A DNA stretch of 48,537 nt from Sporosarcina limicola (GCF_014873855.1 NZ_JADBEL010000027.1:1-48537), one strand, 5' to 3'. Shown: positions 10,588-20,049, counted from the stretch's first letter. Numbers and translations: made by a program. The notes: a model not told the origin generated them from the sequence alone.

Positions 10588-11599
10588 TCACCTCCGTCTT
10601 AACATCTTCTTCATGAAGGTAATTGATTGCTTTGGCGATAACATCCGCATCCCCGACAAGCTGGAGAAGAAGCGTTCCGTATGCCCCACCGTGCGTGTGC
10701 GATATGTTCCCCTGTACGATATTAACATCGATATCGTATTTACGGATGAGGCTGGCAAGTACCGGTTGTTCCGTCCGTTCACCGACAAAGATGAGCTTTA
10801 TCAGAGAGCCGGAAGGGTACTCTTCCTTGATATGCGCAATTGCCTGTCTCGTTTCCACCGGTTCCGTCACCTGTAAGACGAATCGTTTGGTGATTGCCTC
10901 TCGCGGAGCTTGGAATACATCTAGCACATTTCCGATTTCGACGACCTTACCCGCTTCCATAACAGCAACTCGATGACAAATCTTTCGTATGACATGCATT
11001 TCATGTGTGATCAATACGATTGTCAATCCGAGCCGTTCGTTGATGTCGGTCAAAAGATTGAGTATCGAATCCGTCGTTTCTGGATCGAGTGCAGATGTGG
11101 CTTCGTCGCAAAGGAGCACTTCTGGGTCATTTGCAAGTGCGCGGGCGATACCGACACGCTGTTTCTGACCACCCGACAATTCAGAAGGATAGGCATTTTC
11201 ACGACCACTCAATCCAACAAGTTCAATCAGTTCAGCCACTTTCCGTTCACGCTCTACTTTTCGCACGCCGGCAATTTCAAGCGGAAACCCGATATTTTCT
11301 TTCACCGTGCGCGACCATAGTAAATTGAAGTGTTGGAAAATCATACTCACTTTTTGACGTGCTTCTCTCAACTCTCCGCCTCTGATGGCAGATATCTCAC
11401 GACCACCGATTTTTACACTACCCGATGTCGGCATTTCGAGACCATTCAAGAGTCGTATCAAGGTACTTTTCCCAGCGCCACTGTAGCCGATGATACCGAA
11501 TATTTCACCCTTGGCAATTTCAAGTGATACGCCCTCGACTGCCGATATACTTGTTGTTCCTATTCCAAATCGTTTATTGACATCCGATAAATGAATCAT
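10574..11599 (-). CDS. metN: Methionine ABC transporter ATP-binding protein
   Basis: A 341-residue ATPase of the MetNIQ importer. Walker A is GYSGAGKST at residues 38-46, the signature LSGGQKQRVGIAR, and Walker B VLLCDEATSALDP. After residue ~260 comes a NIL domain (EEYPSGSLIKLIFVGE onward), the ACT-like domain that binds methionine and inhibits transport when the amino acid is abundant inside. First gene of the operon. Its SAM-I riboswitch is about 575 bp upstream, separated from the gene by the A-B-B-A repeat block. Confidence 0.95.
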   Translation of the reverse strand: MIHLSDVNKRFGIGTTSISAVEGVSLEIAKGEIFGIIGYSGAGKSTLIRLLNGLEMPTSGSVKIGGREISAIRGGELREARQKVSMIFQHFNLLWSRTVKENIGFPLEIAGVRKVERERKVAELIELVGLSGRENAYPSELSGGQKQRVGIARALANDPEVLLCDEATSALDPETTDSILNLLTDINERLGLTIVLITHEMHVIRKICHRVAVMEAGKVVEIGNVLDVFQAPREAITKRFVLQVTEPVETRQAIAHIKEEYPSGSLIKLIFVGERTEQPVLASLIRKYDIDVNIVQGNISHTHGGAYGTLLLQLVGDADVIAKAINYLHEEDVKTEVIGSD

Positions 11600-11674
11600 T
11601 TATATCACCTCTTATAGTAAATACTTGGGCATTCTGTTCATTGTCTTGAGCGGGCGCCTTTCGCTTTTCATTGT

Positions 11675-12171
11675 TGTCTAGCTACAGGCGCCAACCCCTC
11701 GAGTCGCTTCACCCCTGTTGATAAAGGCAAAGGAACGCCTTTTTCCTCAGGGCTTCCAGCGCTTTTCGGGGCTGAGCGGGCGGCTTTCGCTTTTCATTAT
11801 TGTCTAGCTACAGCGGCCAGACGCTCAGGTCATAAGTCAGCCCAGTTATGCGGCAAAGGACGCCGCTTCACCGGTCCGTCTTATGCCGGTCGCATCTTGG
11901 CAGGCCGCTTTCGCTTTTCATTGTTGTCTAGCTACAGCGGCAGACGCTCGGGTCATAAGTCAGCCCAGTTATGCGGCAAAGGACGCCGCTTCACCGGTCC
12001 GTCTTATGCCGGTCGCATCTTGGCAGGCCGCTTTCGCTTTTCATTATTGTCTAGCTACAGGCGCCAACCCCTCGAGTCGCTTCACCCCTGTTGATAAAGG
12101 CAAAGGACGCCTTTTTCCTCAGGGCTTCCAGCGCTTTTCGGGGCTGAGCAGGCGCCTTTCGCTTTTCATTA
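11675..12171. repeat. Block of four palindromic intergenic repeats in A-B-B-A order
   Basis: Four units of about 123-126 bp, each starting TGTCTAGCTACA and ending in TTTCGCTTTTCATT. A1 (11675-11800) and A2 (12048-12171) contain CAGGCGCCAACCCCTCGAG and close with GGGGCTGAG. B1 (11801-11924) and B2 (11925-12047) contain CATAAGTCAGCCCAG...CTTATGCCGG and start GCGGC, closing GGCCGC. Partners within each unit are nearly identical between copies. GCGGC..GCCGC, CATAAG..CTTATG and GCGGCC..GGCCGC are complementary, so each unit can fold into a branched hairpin. A partial unit precedes A1 at 11646. Units of this kind recur between genes in Bacillales genomes; open frames through them are accidental. 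They lie in the metN leader, between riboswitch and gene. Confidence 0.9.
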
Positions 12172-12173
12172 TA

Positions 12174-12343
12174 AAAAGCCTTCCCGCGGATAAGCAGAAA
12201 GGCTTGACGTTATCAAAAATAAGAACGTTCATCCGATCTCTCATCTTTCAAAGCATATGCTTTGTGTGACTTGGCACCATTTCACTTTCGTGACGGTTGC
12301 CGGGCTTCATAGGGCACTATCCCTCCACCTCTCTTAATAAGAG
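12174..12343 (-). ncRNA. SAM-I riboswitch (S box) with terminator, controlling metNIQ
   Basis: On the minus strand the aptamer starts CTCTTATTAAGAG (12331-12343), followed by the S-box core GAGGTGGAGGGATAGTGCCC, ATGAAGCCCGGCAACC and GGTGCCAAGTC. P1 closes with ATGAGAG at 12238-12244, pairing with CTCTTAT over 7 bp. Downstream, AGCCTTTC / GGAAGGCT with a T-run (12174-12204) is the intrinsic terminator. S boxes bind S-adenosylmethionine and terminate transcription when it is plentiful; this fits a methionine importer. The expression platform is followed by ~570 bp of repeats before metN, so the leader is unusually long. Confidence 0.93.
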
Positions 12344-12395
12344 CGAGCTATTTAATTAATGTAAAATACAACCTATCATATGCACGTCCTGTCTG

Positions 12396-12695
12396 TCAAC
12401 TTATTTTTTCAAGAAGATAGGGAACTGAGCGGAATGCATAGATTTTATCGGTAATAATTCCGTCCTTCTGAATAAGTAGGCAAGGGACGCTTTCTATCTC
12501 GTAGTTTCGCGCGATACTTTGGACATAATTCAAATCCGCCTTGCCAATCGGCAGTTCCGGCTTCATCGTATGAATAACTTCTACCATTTTAGACGCTACA
12601 GCACATGTCCCGCACATTGGTGTGTATAGATAGTACGCAGCTATGGGAGACTCTTTCAAAGTTGTTTCCCAATCTTCACGTGTCCATGTTTCCAT
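12396..12695 (-). CDS. yusE: Thioredoxin-like protein YusE
   Basis: A 99-residue thioredoxin-fold protein with a CGTC redox motif (Cys28, Cys31 in TPMCGTCAVAS) and the cis-Pro segment ESVPCLLIQKDG. Length and context match B. subtilis YusE, a cytosolic thiol-disulfide protein of unknown substrate. It lies 12 bp downstream of yusF and upstream of the met leader, the same neighbours as in B. subtilis. Confidence 0.85.
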   Translation of the reverse strand: METWTREDWETTLKESPIAAYYLYTPMCGTCAVASKMVEVIHTMKPELPIGKADLNYVQSIARNYEIESVPCLLIQKDGIITDKIYAFRSVPYLLEKIS

Positions 12696-12707
12696 TCAAA
12701 TCATCCT

Positions 12708-13049
12708 TCAATGTAAAAATTCGGGACGGACTTTGAAATCCGCTCCAAGTAGTATAGTTGCAAGTACTTCATATGGAGTTGTTTCTACTTCCTTGTATAC
12801 TTTTTCCGTATACAGATGGACGGCGGTAGGAAACTCCCTTTTGAATAAAGCACGAATTTTTTCTCCCGAAGCATCCGCATCCAAAAAAACGAAAAGATGC
12901 CATCCTTCATACGGCATAAGTAATTCTTCAAGTCTGTATGGGCTTACCGTACCATTCGTACAAATGATTTCGACAGACTCGGCAAGTATCCGACGAAGAC
13001 GCTTCCTGTCCGAACCGCCCTCCACTATAATTAATCTTTCTTCACTCAC
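12708..13049 (-). CDS. yusF: Toprim-domain protein YusF
   Basis: A 113-residue small Toprim protein. The Toprim glutamate lies in LIIVEGGSDRKRL and the DxD pair in FVFLDADASGEK, as in primases and RNase M5. Its role is not established; such small Toprim proteins are thought to act on nucleic acids. The start is the GTG at 13049, because GAGGTG lies eight bases before it; the TTG at 13067 lies upstream of and almost touching that ribosome site and would not be used. Between gcvH and yusE as in B. subtilis. Confidence 0.8.
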   Translation of the reverse strand: MSEERLIIVEGGSDRKRLRRILAESVEIICTNGTVSPYRLEELLMPYEGWHLFVFLDADASGEKIRALFKREFPTAVHLYTEKVYKEVETTPYEVLATILLGADFKVRPEFLH

Positions 13050-13093
13050 AAGGATTTCACCTCGCAATGTCTACTATACTAGTTGATAGATTT

Positions 13094-13126
13094 AAAAAAC
13101 GCCGGAGCTATACCGGCGTTTTTTTA
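13094..13126 (-). terminator. Terminator downstream of gcvH
   Basis: AAAAAACGCCGG / CCGGCGTTTTTTT hairpin with runs of A and T on both sides, six bases after the gcvH stop. It would reduce read-through into yusF. Confidence 0.85.
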
Positions 13127-13131
13127 AACAA

Positions 13132-13515
13132 TTATTCTCCGACAGTCATCTTCTCGTATGCTTCCGAAGTCATGAGTGCATCGACTTCAGACTTATCAGA
13201 AGGCTCAACAACAATCATCCATGCTTTTTCATATGGCGATTCGTTAACGAATTCTGGATTGTCTTCAAGTTCTTCGTTCATTTCAATTACTTTACCGCTA
13301 ATTGGTGCGTAAAGTTCAGAAACCGTTTTAACGGATTCAACGCTTCCGAAAGGCTCGTCCGCTTTAATGTCATCGCCAACTTGTGGCAGTTCAACGAAAA
13401 CGATATCGCCAAGTTCAGATTGTGCAAAGTGTGTGATTCCGATGCGATAATTACCGCCTTCATCTTTTACCCATTCGTGCTCTTCAGAATAACGCAAGTC
13501 TTTTGGTGTGCTCAT
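13132..13515 (-). CDS. gcvH: Glycine cleavage system H protein
   Basis: A 127-residue H protein starting [19 protein letters not shown]. It carries the methylamine group of glycine on a lipoyl arm between the P, T and L proteins, and in Bacilli also serves in lipoyl relay to other enzymes. The lipoylated residue is Lys63 in [15 protein letters not shown]. The open frame extends 22 codons further, but this ATG has GGAGGGG at the right distance and matches the family N-terminus. The gcvT/gcvP genes are not nearby, as in B. subtilis. Confidence 0.96.
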   Translation of the reverse strand: MSTPKDLRYSEEHEWVKDEGGNYRIGITHFAQSELGDIVFVELPQVGDDIKADEPFGSVESVKTVSELYAPISGKVIEMNEELEDNPEFVNESPYEKAWMIVVEPSDKSEVDALMTSEAYEKMTVGE

Positions 13516-13590
13516 TCCGTACCCCTCCAAGAAATTAGTTTCATTCAATTCAATTTTGGCACATTTCATGTATAAAAACAAGGCAGGAAA

Positions 13591-13950
13591 TCAGTTTTTC
13601 CATACGTTCTCGAAATCTTCCTCATTGAATCCAACAGTCACTTTTCCATCTCCATAGACAAGTGGTCTCTTAATCAGCATACCATCGGATGAAAGTAGAC
13701 TGATCTTCTCTTCATCTGTCATTGTTAGCAGTTTATCTTTCAAGTTCATTTCCCTATATTTCGTCCCGCTGACGTTAAAAAACTTTTTTAATTCCAACCC
13801 AGACACGGCGATGATTTCACTTAGCACGTCTTCTGCCGGAGGGTTCTCTGTAATATTCACCTCTTCGAAATCTACGCCATTCATTTCAAGCCAATTCTTT
13901 GCTTTCCTGCATGTCCCACACTTCGGGTATGCGTAATATGTAAGTCCCAT
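13591..13950 (-). CDS. yusI: ArsC/Spx-family protein YusI
   Basis: A 119-residue thioredoxin-fold protein starting MGLTYYAYPKCGTCRKAKNW, with a CGTC motif at Cys11 and Cys14. It belongs to the ArsC/Spx superfamily; the LIKRPLVYGDGKVTVGF segment is the usual family ending. B. subtilis YusI is the orthologue, of unknown function. The start at 13950 has GGAGGTG upstream; 27 extra codons of open frame before it include the terminator hairpin of fadE and are not coding. Confidence 0.88.
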   Translation of the reverse strand: MGLTYYAYPKCGTCRKAKNWLEMNGVDFEEVNITENPPAEDVLSEIIAVSGLELKKFFNVSGTKYREMNLKDKLLTMTDEEKISLLSSDGMLIKRPLVYGDGKVTVGFNEEDFENVWKN

Positions 13951-13988
13951 TTCTTCAGCACCTCCATTTTCCCCAGTATAACAAAAAA

Positions 13989-14022
13989 AACATCCGAATA
14001 CCGCAAAGGCATCCGGATGTTC
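13989..14022 (-). terminator. Terminator of the fadNAE operon
   Basis: GAACATCCG / CGGATGTT stem with a run of eight T on the minus strand, directly after the fadE stop. Confidence 0.85.
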
Positions 14023-14027
14023 AATAA

Positions 14028-15800
14028 TCAAACGATAAATTTCTCTGCTTCAATCAATTTCACTGAAGCTTCACGTTTTTTCATAATAATATTATACGGA
14101 TTCGAACGAGTCAATTTGCGTAATGCGGACAGCATCATGCGCTGATTATCGCCGTCGACAGCTGCAAAAAGTGTTTCTTTCGCGTCTTTTTCAATCGCTT
14201 CGAATGCTTCTTGGCAGAAGATTTCTGTATAGAGAATCTTTTGTTGCGCTTTTTCTTCCCCGCTACGTGCAATCGCTTTTTCTGTACGAAGAAGCGCAGA
14301 TTCCATTGCAAATACATTATTTGCGATATCCGCGATGTTTACAAGTACTTCTTGTTCAGTTTCAAGCTTTGTGCCAAAACGTTGTGCAGCAAGCCCAGCA
14401 ACGAGAAGGCCTATTTTCTTAGCATTTTTCACAAGTACTTTCTCTTGTGCAAGTGCTTCATCGCCAATTTCTTCAGGCATCATCATTAGAAGCTCGTCTT
14501 GCAATGCTTGCGCTTGTTGAAGAAGTGGCAATTCACCTTTCATCGCTTTTTTCAGGAATGTTCCTGGAACGATCATGCGGTTTATTTCATTTGTTCCTTC
14601 AAAAATGCGGTTGATACGTGAATCACGATAAATGCGCTCGACTTCGTATTCTTGCATGAAGCCATATCCACCATGTAATTGAACAGCTTCGTCGACGATG
14701 TAATCCAATACTTCAGAACCAACGACTTTATTAATAGAGCATTCGATTGCGTATTCTGCGATAGCAGCGGCGATTGCTTTACCGTCTTTTTGCTCTTCAG
14801 GAGTCATTTGACTTTGACGTTCTTCAAAGTAGCCTACTGTACGGTAAATCAAGCTTTCTGTCGCATACAATTTAGATGCCATTGTCGACAACTTTTCTTT
14901 CGTCAAGTTGAATGAAGAAATGGGTGTTTTAAACTGTTGACGTTGGTTGGCATATGTAATCGCCAATTCAAGCGCACGTTTCGATCCGCCAATTGTACCC
15001 ACACCCAATTTGTAACGGCCAATGTTCAAAATATTGAACGCAATGATATGACCGCGACCAATTTCACCTAATAGGTTTTCAACTGGAACTTCAGCATCTT
15101 GAAGGATAAGTGTACGAGTTGAAGAGGATTTAATACCCATCTTCTTCTCTTCTGCTCCAACAGAAACGCCTGGGAATTCTTTTTCTACGATGAAAGCTGA
15201 GAATTTATCGCCGTCAATTTTTGCATAAACAATAAATAAATCAGCAAATCCTGCGTTCGTAATCCATTGTTTTTCACCATTAAGGACATAATGTGTTCCA
15301 GCCGAATTTAGTTTAGCAGCTGTTTTTGCACCGAGAGCGTCAGAACCTGATCCTGGCTCAGTCAATGCGTATGCCGAGATTTTCTCTCCTGATACGGAGT
15401 TCGGCAAATACTTTTTCTTCTGTTCTTCATTACCGAAAAGAACAATTGGCAACGTACCGATACCGACGTGCGCGCCATGTGTAATCGAGAATCCACCTGC
15501 AACAGCCATCTTTTCAGCAATCAATGCAGATGAGATTTTATCGAGACCTAGACCATCATATTCTTCAGGTACGTCCGCACCAAGAAGTCCAAGGTCACCT
15601 GCAGATTTCAATAGTCTTACAGAGTGCTCAAATTCATGGTTTTCAAGATTTTCAACAACAGGAAGTACTTCGTTTTTCACATAGTCCTCTGTCGTTTTTG
15701 CAATCATTTTTTGTTCATCGGAAAAGTCCTCTGGTGTAAATACACGATCCAACTCGATATCTTCAACTAGGAATGCTCCACCTTTAATTAATTCAGTCAT
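14028..15800 (-). CDS. fadE: Acyl-CoA dehydrogenase FadE
   Basis: A 590-residue FAD-dependent acyl-CoA dehydrogenase that makes the 2,3-double bond in the first step of fatty acid beta-oxidation. The dehydrogenase signature ALTEPGSGSDALGAK and the QLHGGYGFMQEYEVERIYRDSR region are present, followed by IFEGTNEINRM with the usual C-terminal flavin contacts. About 200 extra residues after the core resemble the VLCAD-type tail of B. subtilis YusJ. Third gene of fadN-fadA-fadE, 43 bp after fadA. Confidence 0.94.
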   Translation of the reverse strand: MTELIKGGAFLVEDIELDRVFTPEDFSDEQKMIAKTTEDYVKNEVLPVVENLENHEFEHSVRLLKSAGDLGLLGADVPEEYDGLGLDKISSALIAEKMAVAGGFSITHGAHVGIGTLPIVLFGNEEQKKKYLPNSVSGEKISAYALTEPGSGSDALGAKTAAKLNSAGTHYVLNGEKQWITNAGFADLFIVYAKIDGDKFSAFIVEKEFPGVSVGAEEKKMGIKSSSTRTLILQDAEVPVENLLGEIGRGHIIAFNILNIGRYKLGVGTIGGSKRALELAITYANQRQQFKTPISSFNLTKEKLSTMASKLYATESLIYRTVGYFEERQSQMTPEEQKDGKAIAAAIAEYAIECSINKVVGSEVLDYIVDEAVQLHGGYGFMQEYEVERIYRDSRINRIFEGTNEINRMIVPGTFLKKAMKGELPLLQQAQALQDELLMMMPEEIGDEALAQEKVLVKNAKKIGLLVAGLAAQRFGTKLETEQEVLVNIADIANNVFAMESALLRTEKAIARSGEEKAQQKILYTEIFCQEAFEAIEKDAKETLFAAVDGDNQRMMLSALRKLTRSNPYNIIMKKREASVKLIEAEKFIV

Positions 15801-15843
15801 TATTTTTTCCTCCTCTTTCTCTACTAAACTTCAGGCTTTTCTT

Positions 15844-17019
15844 TTAAAGCATTTCAAACACACCAGCTGCACCCATGCCGCCGCCAATACACATTGTAAC
15901 GACGCCGAACTGTTTACCTTGGCGTTTTAATTCATTCATCATACGGATTGTCAAAACGGAACCTGTCGCCCCAAGTGGATGCCCGAGAGCAATTGCTCCA
16001 CCGTTGACGTTTACTTTGTCCATGTCAAGGCCTAAGTGTCGGATAACTTGCAGTGATTGGGAAGCGAATGCTTCGTTTAATTCCCAAAGGTCGATATCAT
16101 CGATTGACAATCCCGCTAGTTTAAGAGCCTTCGGAACAGCCACGATTGGACCAATTCCCATCACTTCAGGTGGTACGCCGCCAACTGCAAACGAACGGAA
16201 TTTCGCGATGGGTTTCAGACCTTGTGCCTCTGCTACTTCACGATCCATAACAAGTAACGCTCCTGCCCCGTCAGAAGTTTGTGACGAGTTCCCCGCAGTT
16301 ACACTCCCTCGGACGTTAAATACTGGACGGAGTTTCGCAAGTCCTGCCATGCTCGTTCCATGACGGACACCTTCATCCATCGTGAACATGAATTTTTTCT
16401 CGCTATACTTACCGTTGTCATCCACGATACGTTTTACGACTTCGACAGGTACGATTTCATCATCGAATTTCCCTGCCGCAATTGCCGCGCCTGCTTTTTC
16501 ATGTGAGCGGACTGCAAATGCATCCTGATCTTCACGGCTGACTCCGTATTTCACAGCAACCTGTTCAGCTGTATGCCCCATGCCCATATAGTACTCGGGT
16601 GCAGTTTCTGCTAAATGAGCGTTCGGCCTAATTGTATTCCCCATCATCGGCACCATGCTCATCGATTCCACTCCGCCCGCAATTATCGCTTGTGAATGCC
16701 CCAGCATAATACGCTCCGCTGCATATGCGATTGATTGGAGACCTGAAGAACAGAATCGGTTGACCGTAATTGCAGGTGTCGTATCTGGAAGTCCCGCAAG
16801 CGCTCCGATATTACGCGCTACGTTCATTCCTTGTTCCGCTTCCGGCATTGCGCAACCGATAATCAAATCATCAATTGCCCCGTCATACCCTCCAGCACGT
16901 TTCAATGTTTCTTTAATTGCCAATGCCCCTAAATCATCAGGACGAACTGATACAAGAGAGCCTCTGCCCGCTTTACCTACCGGCGTCCGAGCACCGGCTA
17001 CTATGACTGCTTCACGCAT
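15844..17019 (-). CDS. fadA: Acetyl-CoA C-acyltransferase (3-ketoacyl-CoA thiolase)
   Basis: A 391-residue thiolase that splits 3-ketoacyl-CoA with CoA in the last step of beta-oxidation. Nucleophile Cys90 lies in [10 protein letters not shown], His347 in [15 protein letters not shown], and the acid/base Cys377 in [11 protein letters not shown]. All three key residues are intact. Downstream of fadN by 27 bp; orthologue of B. subtilis YusK. Confidence 0.95.
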   Translation of the reverse strand: MREAVIVAGARTPVGKAGRGSLVSVRPDDLGALAIKETLKRAGGYDGAIDDLIIGCAMPEAEQGMNVARNIGALAGLPDTTPAITVNRFCSSGLQSIAYAAERIMLGHSQAIIAGGVESMSMVPMMGNTIRPNAHLAETAPEYYMGMGHTAEQVAVKYGVSREDQDAFAVRSHEKAGAAIAAGKFDDEIVPVEVVKRIVDDNGKYSEKKFMFTMDEGVRHGTSMAGLAKLRPVFNVRGSVTAGNSSQTSDGAGALLVMDREVAEAQGLKPIAKFRSFAVGGVPPEVMGIGPIVAVPKALKLAGLSIDDIDLWELNEAFASQSLQVIRHLGLDMDKVNVNGGAIALGHPLGATGSVLTIRMMNELKRQGKQFGVVTMCIGGGMGAAGVFEML

Positions 17020-17046
17020 TTGTCTTCCTCCTCTTCGTATATATGA

Positions 17047-19431
17047 TTAGTTGCGTAGTGGTTTACCCTTCACAAGCATATGCTGCATACGTTGTTGTGA
17101 CTTTGGTTCCGCCACAAGGCTAAGAAACGCCTCACGTTCAAGGTCAAGCATATATTGTTCATCGACAAGCGTTCCGTACGGTACTTTCCCGCCTGATAAA
17201 ACAAATGCAAGCTTCCTCGCGATTTTCAGATCATGTTCACTAATGAAACCTGAGAGGAACATGCCTTCTGCTCCAAGAAGCATCGTTGCATAACCGGAAT
17301 CACCTGTAACAGGGATTTTTTCGCGTTTAGGCGCTTTATAGCCATTGTTATACAATGCAAGTGCCACCTGTTTCGCATCGTAAATCAAGTGATCTGCATT
17401 CACACTGACACCATCAGCAAAATCAAGGAAGTTATTCTCGCGTGCCTCTTCACCAGAAGTTGACACCTTCGCCATTGCAATCGTTTCAAACACTTTGTTC
17501 GCAACATATTGATAGTCGACATGGACACCGTTCGGCAATCCTTTTAGATGCTTTGCATACAAGCCGACGTTACCGCCACCACCTGGTATCAAACCTACAC
17601 CTGCTTCGACCAGTCCCAAATAAGTCTCCATTGAAGCTTGGATATGTGCTGCTGGCAGACAAACTTCTGCTCCGCCACCGAGTGTCATCCCGAATGGTGC
17701 CGCCACAACAGGCTTCGTGGAATATTTCATTTTCATCATTGCGTTTTGGAATGAACGGACCGTGAAATCAAGTTCGAAAATATTATCGTCCTGTGCTTCC
17801 ATTAGAATCATGCCTAGGTTAGCACCTACACAGAAGTTTTTGCCTTGATTTCCGACGACAAGCCCTTTAAAGTTCTTCTCCACTTCATCAACAGCGAAAT
17901 TAATCATCTGAACGATATCAGGACCAATCGCATTCGATTGTGAATGGAATTCAAGAAGCGCCACGCCATCGCCAAGGTCAATCAAGCTGGCACCTGTGTT
18001 CTTTTTAATGACACCCTGTTTTTTCTTATAACGCTTCAAGTCAATTGCTTTATCATTTACAGGAACCAGCTTGTAACCTTCCCCGTCGAAGAAATAAAGT
18101 TCGCTGTCTTCTTCTTTATAAAAAGATTCATAGCCCTTATCGAGCAAAATTTGAACGAAAGAAGGTATTTCTTCCCCTTCTTCTTTCATCAAGGTAACGG
18201 ATTTCATAACGCCAATTGCATCCCAAATTTCAAACGGACCTTGCTGCCAACCGAAGCCCCATTTCATGGCATTATCAAGCGCAACGATATCATCTGCAAT
18301 CTCACCATTCAGTTCTGCGGAATAACGCAGTGTCGGTGCAAGGATATTCCAAAGGATTTCTCCTGTCCGATCCTTCGCATAGACAAGTGATTTCACTTTG
18401 TTGGCAAGACCTTTTTGTTGCTTCGCCATTTCAATTGAAGGCGTTTTCAATTTCTTCGCCGGGCCATATTCAAATGTCGCTGGATCGAGTTCAAGGATCT
18501 CTTTATCTTTCTTCAAATAGAATCCTTGTTTCGCTTTGGCGCCAATCCATCCATTGTCGATCATTTTTTTCATGAAAGCTGGCAACTCAAATACTTTTTG
18601 TTCATCGCCCGTTGTTTTATCGTAAGCGTTTTTCGCAACATGCATGAACGTATCAAGGCCTACTACGTCAAGTGTGCGGAATGTCGCTGATTTCGGACGA
18701 CCAATCAATGCCCCTGTCACAGAATCGACTTCCCCGATTGAATAACCGCGCTTCTCCATTTCACGAAGGGTAATCAGAAGCCCATACGTACCGATACGGT
18801 TTGCGATGAAGTTCGGTGTATCCTTTGCAATGACGACGCCTTTTCCCAGACGGTCCTCTCCGAAAGTAATCATAAAGTCGATAACTTCAGGTGCAGTTGT
18901 ACTTGCTGGGATCACTTCAAGTAGTTTTAAATAACGTGGTGGGTTGAAAAAATGCGTTCCAAGAAAATGTTTTTGGAAGTCTTCAGAACGTCCTTCCGCC
19001 ATCGCTTCGATACTTATTCCAGAAGTATTCGAGCTAATAATCGTACCCGGTTTGCGGACTGCATCGATTTTTTCATACAATCCTTTTTTCACAGCTAGAT
19101 TTTCAACGATTACTTCAATGATCCAATCGACGTCTTTCAGTTTCCCCAAGTCGTCTTCAAAGTTTCCTGCTTCAATAAGCGAAAGATTACTTTTGGATGC
19201 TAGTGGTGCAGGCTTTTGTTTAAGTAATTTTTGTATTGAACCGGCCGCAATCTTGTTCCTTACTTGACCGTCTTCCATAGTGAGACCCTTCGCTACTTCA
19301 TCGTCTGTTAGTTTTCCAGGGACAATATCCAATAGAAGGACCGGGATTCCGATATTTGCGAGATGGGCTGCGATACCTGATCCCATGACGCCTGAACCTA
19401 AAACTGCCGCTTTTTTAATTTGATAAGACAC
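17047..19431 (-). CDS. fadN: 3-hydroxyacyl-CoA dehydrogenase / enoyl-CoA hydratase
   Basis: A 794-residue bifunctional beta-oxidation enzyme. The N-terminal half has the NAD-binding GSGVMGSGIAAHLANIG and the dehydrogenase core (ISSNTSGISIEAMAEG, HFFNPPRYLKLLEV). The C-terminal half carries a crotonase domain from about residue 470, with GMTLGGGAEVCL and GLIPGGGGNVG. The dehydrogenase-first order is that of B. subtilis YusL, opposite to E. coli FadB. The start is a GTG at 19431 with GGGAGG eight bases upstream. First gene of the operon, under a FadR-type operator. Confidence 0.95.
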   Translation of the reverse strand: MSYQIKKAAVLGSGVMGSGIAAHLANIGIPVLLLDIVPGKLTDDEVAKGLTMEDGQVRNKIAAGSIQKLLKQKPAPLASKSNLSLIEAGNFEDDLGKLKDVDWIIEVIVENLAVKKGLYEKIDAVRKPGTIISSNTSGISIEAMAEGRSEDFQKHFLGTHFFNPPRYLKLLEVIPASTTAPEVIDFMITFGEDRLGKGVVIAKDTPNFIANRIGTYGLLITLREMEKRGYSIGEVDSVTGALIGRPKSATFRTLDVVGLDTFMHVAKNAYDKTTGDEQKVFELPAFMKKMIDNGWIGAKAKQGFYLKKDKEILELDPATFEYGPAKKLKTPSIEMAKQQKGLANKVKSLVYAKDRTGEILWNILAPTLRYSAELNGEIADDIVALDNAMKWGFGWQQGPFEIWDAIGVMKSVTLMKEEGEEIPSFVQILLDKGYESFYKEEDSELYFFDGEGYKLVPVNDKAIDLKRYKKKQGVIKKNTGASLIDLGDGVALLEFHSQSNAIGPDIVQMINFAVDEVEKNFKGLVVGNQGKNFCVGANLGMILMEAQDDNIFELDFTVRSFQNAMMKMKYSTKPVVAAPFGMTLGGGAEVCLPAAHIQASMETYLGLVEAGVGLIPGGGGNVGLYAKHLKGLPNGVHVDYQYVANKVFETIAMAKVSTSGEEARENNFLDFADGVSVNADHLIYDAKQVALALYNNGYKAPKREKIPVTGDSGYATMLLGAEGMFLSGFISEHDLKIARKLAFVLSGGKVPYGTLVDEQYMLDLEREAFLSLVAEPKSQQRMQHMLVKGKPLRN

Positions 19432-19456
19432 GAGCGAAACCTCCCTTTTCTTTTCT

Positions 19457-19474
19457 TGAATGAATACTCATTCA
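19457..19474 (-). promoter_or_regulatory. FadR operator upstream of fadN
   Basis: TGAATGAATACTCATTCA, a near-perfect 18-bp palindrome, matches the Bacillus FadR box TGAATGANTANTCATTCA. FadR (TetR family) represses beta-oxidation genes and releases DNA on binding long-chain acyl-CoA. It lies 26 bp before the fadN GTG, a position that would block the promoter or early elongation. Confidence 0.85.
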
Positions 19475-19653
19475 TTATGTGAACAAAAAAAATAGAAACG
19501 CTTTCTATATCTCTTAGTGTAGAACATCCTTCACGTTTTCGCAATATTTAAATCGTAAATTTTTTTCCGGAGCTGATCTTTCAATCAGAACATTTTACTA
19601 GCAGCTGAAAGTAAATCCGTTGTACACTGACCATATAGAGGAGTGGATTATTT

Positions 19654-19974
19654 ATGAAATCAATTACGACAGCAGAACAATTCAATAAAATTATTTCCGA
19701 GGACTCCAAAGCACTTATCAAATTCCAAGCAGGTTGGTGCCCTGATTGTACACGGATGGATATGTTTATCAGTCCGATCATTGAAAAATATGATATGTAC
19801 ACATGGTATGATGTAGACCGTGACGTGTTGCCTGAAATCGCTGAAAAATACGATGTCATGGGAATTCCTAGTTTGCTGATTTTCAAAGATGGTGAAAAAC
19901 AAGCGCATCTACACAGTGCTAACGCTAAATCTCCACAGCAAGTAACTGAGTTTCTTGATGGTGTGAAAGCATAA
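19654..19974 (+). CDS. ytpP: Thioredoxin-family protein YtpP
   Basis: A 106-residue thioredoxin-fold protein with a CPDC active site (Cys29, Cys32 in AGWCPDCTRMDMF) and a cis-Pro at GIPSLLIFKDG. B. subtilis YtpP has the same length and the same CPDC motif; it is a cytosolic oxidoreductase of unclear substrate. It has its own upstream region with GAGGAG before the ATG and a terminator after it, so it is a single-gene unit divergent from fadN. Confidence 0.85.
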   Translation: MKSITTAEQFNKIISEDSKALIKFQAGWCPDCTRMDMFISPIIEKYDMYTWYDVDRDVLPEIAEKYDVMGIPSLLIFKDGEKQAHLHSANAKSPQQVTEFLDGVKA

Positions 19975-19984
19975 CTGAAAAATC

Positions 19985-20030
19985 AGCGTCAACAGGTAGA
20001 TTCCATTCTAGTTGTTGACGCTATTTTTCT
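19985..20030 (+). terminator. Terminator of ytpP
   Basis: AGCGTCAACA / TGTTGACGCT, a 10-bp perfect stem, followed by ATTTTTCTG. Confidence 0.85.
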
Positions 20031-20049
20031 GTATTCCGGAGGTAATTGC

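Noticed and set aside
11883..12269. Open frame of 128 codons across the A-B-B-A block
   Set aside because: It only reads through palindromic repeats and part of the SAM riboswitch; the translation repeats with the DNA units.
12708..13067. yusF start at TTG 13067
   Set aside because: It lies just before the GAGGTG ribosome site; the GTG at 13049 has correct spacing.
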